A stretch of DNA of 64,000 nucleotides from Rhodoferax sp. PAMC 29310 (GTDB taxonomy: Bacteria; Pseudomonadota; Gammaproteobacteria; Burkholderiales; Burkholderiaceae_C): the NCBI RefSeq assembly GCF_017948265.1, contig NZ_CP072852.1, positions 1,674,001-1,738,000 of the forward strand, read 5' to 3'. The notes under the pieces are model-generated. The model did not search any database. It was not told where the DNA came from and was given only the letters and a program-made list of their open reading frames with translations. Numbering within the stretch: the stretch's first letter is position 1; each line of letters begins with the position of its first letter. Positions 15,540 through 24,159 of this stretch are shown in pieces. The position numbers were made by a program, and so were the translations under genes.

Positions 15540-16264
15540 GGAATACCTTGGGTTGGATCACGAATAGGCTGAGATTCTTTCATGGACCGGAGTCAAAGAA
15601 TGGTACGCGGCAGGGTCATCGTCGAGCCCGGGTGCAGATTGGCCGCGCAGTGCATGCCAGCACGGTGTCAACGGAAACTGATATTTTTAACTGACTGGGT
15701 GCTTGCGCAAGATCCTGAAATTGGGGCAACACGGCTGGGTGGCTAGGCGGCGGGCACCCGCGCCAGAGAACGCGCAGCGTGGTGTTCCGAAGCTATCTGC
15801 CAGGGACAAACAATGGAGCGGGCACCAGCACGGTTTGCCGCTCTCGTTGTGCGCGTTTTGAAATACTCGGCGGGCATGATCTGACTCCCCGCAATCAACA
15901 AACGGGCGGCCCGAGATACTGGCTTGAATGTTGCTTTGGTATACGTCATTGACGCGCATCAAGGATTTATTGCAATGAAAGCCAGCACCACCTTCCACAA
16001 CGCACGGGTCGCCGGGCCCGCGACTGCCCCATCAGAGGGCGGAGGTGGAAAGCCAGAGTGCAGCAGCCAGCGCTTCCACACCCCCCAAACGCCCCAAAGT
16101 GGGGAATGCCCAATTGGGCAGGTTCGCACCGGGTCGGGGGGGTGCGCCTTTTTGAATGACAAAACCCATGCGCGCACCCAGCGCAACGGCCCGCACGAAG
16201 GGTGGCACGGGCGTGCGAACACGGCGCCCCCATTGGGGAGCCAAGGTGCGGAGCAAGTGTCGGC
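15540..16264. other. Intergenic region upstream of nasA
   Basis: I see no gene in these 725 bases. Structural features are concentrated at the nasA end: GTGGAA/TTCCAC pairing around 16046-16080, a CCCC-AAAGT-GGGG hairpin near 16092-16104, a perfect 14-bp palindrome TGCCCAATTGGGCA at 16107-16120 and a terminator-like hairpin at 16125-16153. The rest looks like non-coding or decayed sequence. Confidence 0.5.
16125..16153 (+). terminator. Terminator-like hairpin in the putative nasA leader
   Basis: CGCACC (16125-16130) pairs with GGTGCG (16141-16146) around a 10-base GC-rich loop, followed by CC and five T (16149-16153). It points towards nasA, whose ATG is 112 bases further on, and no rightward gene lies upstream that it could end. 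It could therefore be an attenuator for nasA, parallel to that of nirB, though its loop does not show the ANTAR hexaloop. Confidence 0.45.
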
Positions 16265-19153
16265 ATGACAGCGACTCGAAACACCCGCTCCACCTGCCCC
16301 TACTGCGGCGTCGGCTGCGGCGTCATCATCGAATCCACCGGCAACCAGATCACCGGTGTGCGCGGCGACCCCGACCACCCAGCCAACTTTGGCCGTCTGT
16401 GCTCCAAAGGCTCAACGCTGGCGCTGACCGCCAGTGCAGACATCACGCGCCAAACCCGCTTGTTGCAACCCCTGCAACGCCTGACTCGTTCGGCTTCGCC
16501 AACTCCCATCAAATGGGACGGCGCGCTGGACCTGGCCAGCGACCAGTTCGCCCGCGTCATTCGGGAGCATGGTCCTGACGCCGTGGGCTTCTACATTTCC
16601 GGTCAACTGTTGACCGAGGACTACTACGTCTTCAACAAGCTGGCCAAGGGCCTGATTGGCACCAACAACATCGACAGCAATTCGCGCCTGTGCATGAGCA
16701 GCGCGGTGGCGGGCTACAAGCAAACGCTGGGGGCTGACGCCCCGCCTGCTTGTTACGACGATGTGAACCACGCCAGCACCATCTTCATCGTGGGGGCCAA
16801 CCCGGCGTTTGCCCACCCCGTTCTGTTTCGTCGCATTGAAGACGCCCAAAAGGCCAACCCGAGCCTCAAAGTGATCGTCTGCGACCCTCGGCGCACCGAC
16901 ACGGCCGAACTGGCCGACCTGTATTTGCCCCTGTTGCCCGGCACCGACGTGATGCTGTTCAACGGCATGCTGCATTTGATGCTGTGGGAGGGGTGGACCG
17001 ACGCTTCCTTTGTCGCCAGCCACACGCAAGGCTTTGACGCGCTCAAATCGCTGGTGCGTGACTGCACACCCGATCTTGTCGCCGAGACTTGCGGTATTAC
17101 CAAAGACGCGTTGCTGCAAGCGGCCCGAATGTTTGCCGGTGTTGACGCTGACGCCAACGCGCCGCGCACGCCAACCCTGAGTCTGTACTGCCAGGGCCTG
17201 AATCAGTCCAGCAGCGGCACGGCCAAAAATGCGGCGCTGATCAACCTGCATCTGGCCACCGGCCAAATCGGCAAAGCCGGCGCCGGGCCGTTTTCACTCA
17301 CCGGCCAGCCCAACGCCATGGGCGGACGCGAAGTGGGCGGCATGGCCAACCTGATGTCCGGCCACCGTGATCTGGCCAACCCCGCGCACCGGGCCGAAAT
17401 GGCCGCGCTGTGGGGCGTGGCCGACGTGCCCGCCACGCCCGGAAAGACGGCGGTTGAGATGTTTCAAGCCGCCGCCGACGGGGAAATTAAGGCCCTGTGG
17501 ATTGCCTGCACCAACCCCGCGCAAAGCATGCCCGACCAGACCACCGTGCGCCGCGCACTGGAGCGAGCGGAATTCGTCGTGCTGCAAGAGGCGTTTGCAA
17601 CCACGGCCACCGCCCGCTATGCCGACCTGCTCTTGCCCGCCACCACCTGGGGCGAGAAAGAAGGCACGGTCACCAACAGCGAGCGGCGCATCAGCCGGGT
17701 GCGCGCAGCGGTTTCCCCTTCCGGCGAGACCCGCCACGACTGGCAGATCGCGACCGAATTTGCCCAACGCCTGGAAATCAAGCTGGCCGCGCCCTCGACC
17801 CAGCCAGATGCTTTCACGCCACCGGACCTGTCGATTGCACCGACTGCACTGCCCGTGAGCGACACGCTGTTTGCCTACGCCAGCCCGGAAACAGTCTGGC
17901 TGGAGCACCGAGAAACGACTCGCGGGCGTGACTTGGACATCACCGGGCTCACCTACGCCGCGCTGGAGCAATCCCCTCAACAGTGGCCGCTGCGCGAAGG
18001 CGAGTCGCAAGGTCAAGCCCGGCTGTACCAAGATGCGGTGTTTCCCACGCCGGACGGCAAAGCCCGTTTTGTGGCCGCCGCCTACACCCCGGTGGCGGAA
18101 CCCCGCGAATCCCGCTACCCGTTTTCACTGACCACCGGCCGCCTGCGCGACCAGTGGCACGGCATGAGCCGTACGGGCACGCTGGGGCGCCTGTTTGGCC
18201 ATGTGAATGAGCCCGCCATTCAGATGAACCCGCAAGACATGGCGCGCCGGCTGTTGGCCGATGGCGACCTGGTCCACGTCACCAGCAAGCGCGGCTCCAT
18301 CGTGCTACCGGTGCAAGGCAGCGCGGACCTGAGCATGAGCCAGGTGTTCATTGCCATGCACTGGGGTGACGAATACCTGAGCGGGGTTAGCGCAACCGGG
18401 CAACGACTGGCAGGCGTCAATGCATTGACCACTTCAGCCTTCTGCCCCACCTCCAAGCAACCCGAGTTCAAACACTCGGCGGTGAAGGTGTTGAAAGCAG
18501 ATCTGCCGTGGGGGCTGCTGGCCGTGGCCTGGCTGCCCGCTGGGCGGGTGCTGCAGGCCCAAGCGCAATTACAAGCCTTGATGGCCCGCTTTCCCTTTGC
18601 CAGCTGCGCGCCGTTTGCGGGCCAGGCCGATGGCGCCGACGAGCGCAGTGGCCTTTTGTTTCGCGCCGCCGCCCATGGAGCCCCGCCCGACGAGTTGCTC
18701 GAGCTCATTGAGGCGCTGCTCGACCTGCATGGTGGCGATGTGCTGCGCTACGCTGACAAAAAACGGGGTCAGCGCCGCGCCATTCATTTACGGCACAACG
18801 ACCCAAGCACCCAGCTGGAAGGATTCCTTTTGGCGGGGGACACCAGCGCCCAAAGCTGGATCAAAACCTTGCTGCAAGACCAGTTGCCGGCACACACCTA
18901 TGGGCGCGCCCTCCTAGTGCCCGGCGCCAAGCCACCGGTGGCTGTGGTCTCGCGTGGCAAGGCCGTGTGCGCTTGCTTCAACGTCACCGACGCGGCTATT
19001 GAGTCACACCTGGCGCAAAGCAGCGGATCTGCGCTGGAGCGTCTGGCTTCACTGCAAAGCAGTCTGAAGTGCGGTACCAACTGTGGCTCCTGTGTACCCC
19101 AGTTACAGGGCATGGTGCGAGCCACGCTGGGTGCCGGGTTGCAAAACGCCTGA
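16265..19153 (+). CDS. nasA: Assimilatory nitrate reductase catalytic subunit
   Basis: This 962-residue cytoplasmic molybdoenzyme binds a [4Fe-4S] cluster near the N-terminus (CPYCGVGC, residues 11-18, then LCSKG) and bis-molybdopterin guanine dinucleotide in the central domains (GFYISGQLLTEDYYVFNKL, SRLCMSSA, CTNPAQSMPD). A molydopterin dinucleotide-binding domain follows (TTGRLRDQWHGMSRTG), and a C-terminal BFD-type [2Fe-2S] domain ends the protein (VCACFNV at about 900, CGTNCGSC at about 937). That C-terminal domain is typical of NasA/NasC enzymes rather than periplasmic NapA. The start at 16265 was chosen because the protein then begins just before the cluster motif and GGAG lies at 16250. 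trpD2 and cobA follow on the same strand. Confidence 0.93.
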   Translation: MTATRNTRSTCPYCGVGCGVIIESTGNQITGVRGDPDHPANFGRLCSKGSTLALTASADITRQTRLLQPLQRLTRSASPTPIKWDGALDLASDQFARVIREHGPDAVGFYISGQLLTEDYYVFNKLAKGLIGTNNIDSNSRLCMSSAVAGYKQTLGADAPPACYDDVNHASTIFIVGANPAFAHPVLFRRIEDAQKANPSLKVIVCDPRRTDTAELADLYLPLLPGTDVMLFNGMLHLMLWEGWTDASFVASHTQGFDALKSLVRDCTPDLVAETCGITKDALLQAARMFAGVDADANAPRTPTLSLYCQGLNQSSSGTAKNAALINLHLATGQIGKAGAGPFSLTGQPNAMGGREVGGMANLMSGHRDLANPAHRAEMAALWGVADVPATPGKTAVEMFQAAADGEIKALWIACTNPAQSMPDQTTVRRALERAEFVVLQEAFATTATARYADLLLPATTWGEKEGTVTNSERRISRVRAAVSPSGETRHDWQIATEFAQRLEIKLAAPSTQPDAFTPPDLSIAPTALPVSDTLFAYASPETVWLEHRETTRGRDLDITGLTYAALEQSPQQWPLREGESQGQARLYQDAVFPTPDGKARFVAAAYTPVAEPRESRYPFSLTTGRLRDQWHGMSRTGTLGRLFGHVNEPAIQMNPQDMARRLLADGDLVHVTSKRGSIVLPVQGSADLSMSQVFIAMHWGDEYLSGVSATGQRLAGVNALTTSAFCPTSKQPEFKHSAVKVLKADLPWGLLAVAWLPAGRVLQAQAQLQALMARFPFASCAPFAGQADGADERSGLLFRAAAHGAPPDELLELIEALLDLHGGDVLRYADKKRGQRRAIHLRHNDPSTQLEGFLLAGDTSAQSWIKTLLQDQLPAHTYGRALLVPGAKPPVAVVSRGKAVCACFNVTDAAIESHLAQSSGSALERLASLQSSLKCGTNCGSCVPQLQGMVRATLGAGLQNA

Positions 19154-19219
19154 CCGAGCCCCCGTGTGCGGGCATAAGCTCATGGGCCCGTGTCATATCA
19201 ATTCACAGACAATCGACGC

Positions 19220-20119
19220 ATGAGCATCAGTCACTACATCAAGGTCATCGGTCGCGGCAAAGACGGCGCCCGCGCGATCGACCGGGACCAGGCCGCTGAC
19301 CTGTTTGGCCAGGTGCTGGACGGCACGGTGACCGACTTTGAGATTGGTGGATTCTGTCTGGCCATGCGTATCAAAGGCGAAACCGACCAGGAAATGGCCG
19401 GCTTCATGGATGCCACCCACGCCCGTCTGCACAAGATTCCTACCGGGGGACGCACCGCCGTGGTGCTTCCCAGCTACAACGGTGCACGCAAGCTCCCTGT
19501 CCTCACACCGCTGCTGGCGCTGTTGCTGGCCCGGGAGGGCCTGCCCGTGGTGGTGCATGGCACCGCGACCGAGTCCACGCGGATTTCTTCACAAAATGTG
19601 CTTGAAGCGCTTGGTCTGCCTGCACAAGAAGCTATTCAAAAGATAGCACCCGGCACTGTGCAATTTGTGCCCACCGCCCTGCTGTGCCCTGGCCTGCAGC
19701 GCTTGTTGGATGTGCGCCGCGTGGTGGGCCTGCGCAACCCGGCCCACAGCCTGGTCAAACTGATGAACGCGTGCGACCACCCGGCCGTGGTCATCAGCAG
19801 CTACACCCACCCCGAATACCTGCTTTCCATGACGGCCACGTTCCGCTTGGTCGGAGCGACGGCTTTGCTTCTGCGCGGCACTGAGGGCGAACCCGTGGCC
19901 GACCCGCGCCGCACACCGGCCATGGACGTGTTCTCCAACGGTGAAGTCACCCGCGTACAAGATCCCCAGGGCGGCTCGTTGGCCAGTGTGCCGGGTTTGC
20001 CTGCGCCCGACGTGGCCAGCACAGCGCAGTGGATCAAGGCCGTTTTGGCCGGTGATGCCCCCGTGCCTGCCCCGATTGCACAACAAGTGGCACACATCGT
20101 GCATCTAACTCGTCCATAA
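19220..20119 (+). CDS. ybiB: YbiB/TrpD2 family protein (anthranilate phosphoribosyltransferase-like, DNA-binding)
   Basis: This 299-residue protein has the fold of anthranilate phosphoribosyltransferase: a helical N-terminal domain (VIGRGKDGARAIDRDQAADL) and a Rossmann-like part (VVLPSYNGARKLPVLTPLLA, VVHGTATESTRISS). It lacks the exact glycine-rich PRPP loop of TrpD, as do the TrpD2/YbiB proteins, which bind nucleic acid in vitro. In beta-proteobacteria it often lies between nasA and cobA; why is not known. I chose ATG 19220; a start at 19190 is possible. A GCTAT-N7-ATAGC palindrome lies within the gene at 19631-19647. cobA follows after 10 bases. Confidence 0.8.
   Translation: MSISHYIKVIGRGKDGARAIDRDQAADLFGQVLDGTVTDFEIGGFCLAMRIKGETDQEMAGFMDATHARLHKIPTGGRTAVVLPSYNGARKLPVLTPLLALLLAREGLPVVVHGTATESTRISSQNVLEALGLPAQEAIQKIAPGTVQFVPTALLCPGLQRLLDVRRVVGLRNPAHSLVKLMNACDHPAVVISSYTHPEYLLSMTATFRLVGATALLLRGTEGEPVADPRRTPAMDVFSNGEVTRVQDPQGGSLASVPGLPAPDVASTAQWIKAVLAGDAPVPAPIAQQVAHIVHLTRP
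19631..19647 (+). repeat. GCTAT-N7-ATAGC palindrome inside ybiB
   Basis: GCTAT (19631-19635), TCAAAAG, ATAGC (19643-19647). It is translated as part of AQEAIQKIAPG, so this copy has been accommodated in frame. It is nearly the same as the copy before nirD. Confidence 0.5.
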
Positions 20120-20129
20120 GGACGACAAC

Positions 20130-20927
20130 ATGACACACCCCACCCACACTTTCTCCGGCCCCGGCCGCTGCACCCTGGTGGGCGCCGGCCCCGGCGACCC
20201 GGACCTGTTGACCATCAAGGCTCTGAAAGCCATTCAGGCCGCCACTGTGCTGCTGGTGGACGATTTGGTCAGCGAAGCTATTCAGGCCTTGATCCCGACC
20301 AGCGCCCGCATCATTCACGTGGGCAAACGCGGGGGCTGCCAGTCCACACCGCAAGCCTTCATTGAAAAACTCATTCTGATGGCGGTGCGCGAAGGCGAAA
20401 ACGTGGTGCGCCTCAAAGGCGGCGACCCCTTCGTCTTTGGCCGCGGCGGCGAAGAGGTGGAGCACTTGGCGCAAGCGGGCATTCACGTTGACGTGGTGAA
20501 CGGCATCACGGCCGGTCTGGCCGCCGTAAGTTCACTGGGCGTTCCCCTGACGCACCGGGAACATGCGCACGGCGTCGTCTTCATCACCGGCCACCCCAAA
20601 CCCGGCAGCTCAGGCACCGACTGGCGCACCCTGGCCGCCACGGCCTACAGCGCCCGCCTTACGTTGGTTATTTACATGGGCGTGAACGGCGTGCAACATA
20701 TCCAGCAAGAGCTGCTCACCGGCTTGCCCCCCGGCACCCCTGTGGCCATCATCCAAAACGCCTCGCTGCCAACCCAGCGCCACGCCATCACCACGCTGGA
20801 CAGCCTGCAAGACACCATTCTTGACGCCCAACTCGCCAGCCCCAGCGTGATCGTGGTGGGCGATGTGTTTCAAGGCCTGTTGACCCTGCAGCAATCCACC
20901 CCAGCATCTCAAGCCGCCCTCGGCTGA
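20130..20927 (+). CDS. cobA: Uroporphyrinogen-III C-methyltransferase
   Basis: This 265-residue SUMT adds two methyl groups from S-adenosylmethionine to uroporphyrinogen III, giving precorrin-2, the precursor of sirohaem. The family motifs are VGAGPGDPDLLT near the N-terminus, VRLKGGDPFVFGRGGEE (about 92-108) and YMGV. It is the stand-alone SUMT type, without the CysG oxidase/ferrochelatase part. Its place at the end of the nasA-ybiB-cobA run fits a dedicated supply of sirohaem to NirB. The start ATG 20130 follows AAGGA. Confidence 0.92.
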   Translation: MTHPTHTFSGPGRCTLVGAGPGDPDLLTIKALKAIQAATVLLVDDLVSEAIQALIPTSARIIHVGKRGGCQSTPQAFIEKLILMAVREGENVVRLKGGDPFVFGRGGEEVEHLAQAGIHVDVVNGITAGLAAVSSLGVPLTHREHAHGVVFITGHPKPGSSGTDWRTLAATAYSARLTLVIYMGVNGVQHIQQELLTGLPPGTPVAIIQNASLPTQRHAITTLDSLQDTILDAQLASPSVIVVGDVFQGLLTLQQSTPASQAALG

Positions 20928-21395
20928 ATCTATGCCGAATACTGCGCGGGCGCCGGGTAAACCTGGGACGCCGGCCTATCAGCTGTGGAGGTCATTGGAC
21001 ATCCTTTGCGGCGCTCAATTCTTCATCAAGTCACCGGCTACATCAGCCATACCCCCAACCACTCGCTTTCCCTGGTTGGCAGCCCTTTCGCCCGCGTGCT
21101 GACGGCCTTAAACCCCGCCGAATCGGGCCCACCGGCCATGCCGTCACGCCGCCTTTGGAAGGAGTGAGGTCATTCTTCACCAACCCAACCCAACGCGGAT
21201 GGATGGAGGGATTTCGCAGCTTGAAGGGTGGTCAGGATTGCCACACACCCACAGCTCACCTGTTCGTCTTTATTTATCGGCCAATCTACCGTAGAAACAC
21301 GCAAAGGGCATTGATTTACTGACGACAATCAAGTTGTATCAAATTATTTGTCAATTCTGCTCCGGCAAAGACCCTCCATGAAAAGCCACGCCTCA
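20928..21395. other. Intergenic region before the first TPS exoprotein gene
   Basis: No gene is supported in these 468 bases. The part from 21180 on is AT-richer and probably holds the promoter of the exoprotein gene. A perfect inverted repeat TTGATT-N10-AATCAA lies at 21311-21332, and TTGATT-N17-TTGTAT (21311-21339) could be a weak sigma-70 promoter that overlaps it. No terminator was recognised after cobA. Confidence 0.4.
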
Positions 21396-24152
21396 ATGAA
21401 CCGCATTTACCGCCTTGTCTGGAACCAAGCGCTGGGCGTGATGATGGCAGTGGCGGAAAACGCCAAGGGGCGAGGCAAGTCCAGCACCGGCCGTGGCTTG
21501 GTGGCTGGCGCAATGGCGCTGAGCGTTGGCTTGTTTCTGGCCCCGCTTGCACAAGCGGGGCCCACCGGCGGCCAGGTCAGCGCCGGCGCCGCCACCATTA
21601 CCCAAGTGGGATTGAACACCACCATCAACCAAACCAGCGCCAACCTGGCCATTAACTGGCAAGATTTCAGCGTTACCGCCAACGAAGCGGTGCGCTTTAA
21701 CCAGCCCAGTGCCACCGCCGTGGCGCTGAACCGGGTCATCGGCCAAAACCCAAGTCAGATTCTGGGCAGCCTGAGTGCCAATGGTCAGGTGTTTGTGATC
21801 AACCCCAATGGCGTGCTATTTGGCACCGGGGCACAAGTCAACGTCGGCGGTTTGGTGGCCTCCACACTGGGCTTGAGTGATGCAGACCTGGTGGCTGGCA
21901 GCTATACATTCAATAGCTACTCAGGCATGGCTGACGGGCGCATAGTCAACAAAGGCACACTCACTGCCGCGCAAAGCGGCTACATCGCCCTGCTGGCGCC
22001 TGAAGTGCGCAACGAAGGCGTTATCTCTGCCACCCTGGGCACCGCCCTGCTGGCCGCAGGCAACAAAGTTTCACTGAACCTGAACAACGGCAGCCTGCTG
22101 AGCTACAACATCGATCAAGGTGCAGTCAATGCGTTGGCGGACAACCAGCAACTGATTCAAGCCGACGGAGGTCAGGTCTTCATGTCGGCCACGGCGGCCA
22201 ACGCGCTTACCACCGCCGTGGTCAACAACACCGGCATCGTCCAGGCCCAAACCGTGCAAAACGTGGGCGGTGTCATCAAGCTGATGGGTGATATGGATAC
22301 CGGCAGCGTCAACGTGGCGGGCACGCTGGATGCATCGGCCCCGGCCGGTGGCAACGGTGGCTTCATCGAAACCAGCGCGGCACATGTCAAGATCGCAAAC
22401 GATGCCCGCATCACCACTCTGGCCGCCAGCGGCCTGAATGGCACCTGGTTGATTGACCCGGTGGACTTCACCATTGCCGCCAACGGTGGCGATATCACCG
22501 GCACAGCGCTTGGCACTTTACTGGCCAGCAATAGCGTCACCATTCAAACCGCAACAGGGACTAACACCGCCACGAACCTCTATGGTGGATCAGGCAGCAA
22601 TGGCGATATCTTCGTCAACGATGTGGTGAGTTGGAGCGCTAATACTGCGCTGACGCTCAACGCCTGGCGCAACATCAACATCAACCAAACCATCACCGCC
22701 TCGGGCGCAACTGGTTCCCTGGCTTTGCAATATGGGCAGGGCACCATTGCCTCGGGCAACACTGCCACCTACAACATCAACGCACCGGTCAATCTGCAGG
22801 CTGGGCCGAACTTCAGCACCATGTTGGGATCAGACGGAACGGTGAAGATCTTCACCGTGATCACTAGCCTGGGTAAGGCAGGCAGCACCACGGCCACCGA
22901 CTTGCAGGGTATGAGTGGCGGACTGGCGGGTAACTATGCGCTTGGTGGCAATATCGATGCGAGCGCCACAAGTGGATGGAACGGCGGCGCTGGTTTTGCG
23001 CCGATTGGCAGCGGTAGCACCAACTTTGCTGGGAACTTTGATGGACTCGGCCACACAATCAGTAATCTCACTATCTACCGGCCAACGACTAACGATGTGG
23101 GACTGTTTGGCGCATCTAGTGGGGTTTATATTCAGAACGTGGGTGTTGTCGGTGGCGCAATCACCGGGAAATCCTACGTAGGTGCCTTGGTCGGGAACAA
23201 AGTAGGGACCAATATCACCAATGCGTAGTCAACGAGCGCAGTCTCTGGTACTTCATGGGTGGGTGGTCTCCTGGGTCTCAGTAACGGCGGTACGATCAAT
23301 TCCGCCTATGCGACGGGAGCGATTAGTGGTAAATCATCTCTGGTGGGGGGGCTGATTGGACAGGCCCGGTTTTACGGCTCTATTAACAATTCATACGCCA
23401 CGGGCGCTGTAAGTGCACCGACGGCTTATTACGTTGGAGGACTGGTTGGTCAGGCCCGCTTTGTCAGTGTCAACAACTCTTATGCAACGGGAGCCGTAAC
23501 AGGTGGCTCCGCGACTGGCGGATTGGTTGGCTATCTCGACACAACAAGCGTTAACAACTCTTATTCAACTGGCGCGGTGCTTGGCAGGAATGTTGGCGGC
23601 CTGATTGGGCTTATTACCAGAGGCAATGTTACAAACAGTTTCTGGGACACGGTGACTTCCGGGCAAGCCAGCTCAAACGGCGGCACAGGTAAAACTACCG
23701 CTGAATTGCTGACGCAATCCACCTACACCGGCTGGGACTTCACCAACATCTGGTACGTGGCCGATGGCCCAACTCGGCCATTTTTGCGCAGCGAATACGA
23801 ATTCACCAAATTGGTGAATGGCGCGTTGACCGTCAACGCAGCCGCTGCCGCTGCCAATGGTGGTGTCGTGACCGCTATTGCGGCCTTGCCCGGCAATATG
23901 TTGCCACGCGTCCTACCTGGACTTTATGTTTCTGTTTTGGACGGCCAAATCAATTTCACGAACAGGGCGGGCTCGCCTAACTTCTCCTCTGGCCAGTTCG
24001 GCTACACGCCGTCAGTCACTTCTCCGCCAATCAGCCTGCCAGCCAACCCGGGACTGCGATTTACCCCGCCTCCAATGTTTACCCAACCGCCTGCTTTCAC
24101 AACGGTTAAAGACGGCGGTATTAAAGATCCCGTGGACATGGTGGTGCAATAG
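21396..24152 (+). pseudogene. FHA-like two-partner-secretion exoprotein with GLUG repeats, interrupted by an in-frame amber codon
   Basis: The frame from ATG 21396 has the extended signal peptide of TPS exoproteins (MNRIYRLVWNQALGVMMAV), a hydrophobic core ending APLAQA, and a haemagglutination-activity/TPS domain (NTTINQTSANLAINWQDFSV, FVINPNGVLFGTGAQVNVGG). Beta-helix repeats follow, and from about residue 560 a block of GLUG repeats (VGGLLG...NNSYATGAVSG). At 23226-23228 a TAG interrupts a GLUG repeat (NITNA-stop-STSAVSG) exactly where sister copies have Tyr (SAYATGAISG, NNSYATGAVS). The same frame continues to 24152, so one base change from TAC or TAT explains it. Without it, the product would be 918 residues. 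The TpsB gene follows at once. A secreted 610-residue truncated product is possible. Confidence 0.82.
21901..21917 (+). repeat. GCTAT-N7-ATAGC palindrome inside the first TPS exoprotein gene
   Basis: GCTAT (21901-21905), ACATTCA, ATAGC (21913-21917), translated as AGSYTFNSYSG. Same arm sequence and spacing as the copies near nirD and in ybiB. Confidence 0.45.
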
Positions 24153-24159
24153 TATTTGT

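Noticed and set aside
16202..16217. TGGCACG followed by TGCGA, a possible sigma-54 promoter for nasA
   Set aside because: The GG and GC elements would be nine instead of ten bases apart, and the site would give a leader starting after the hairpin at 16125. Not convincing.
20985..21167. 60-codon frame upstream of the first TPS locus
   Set aside because: No ribosome site or recognisable family, and base usage is not distinctive. Left as intergenic.
6747..23228. Amber suppression or recoding, as both premature stops are TAG
   Set aside because: The intact monooxygenase gene at 5833-6150 ends in TAG, other lesions are frameshifts or deletions, and no recoding signal is seen around either codon. 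Ordinary mutations are simpler.
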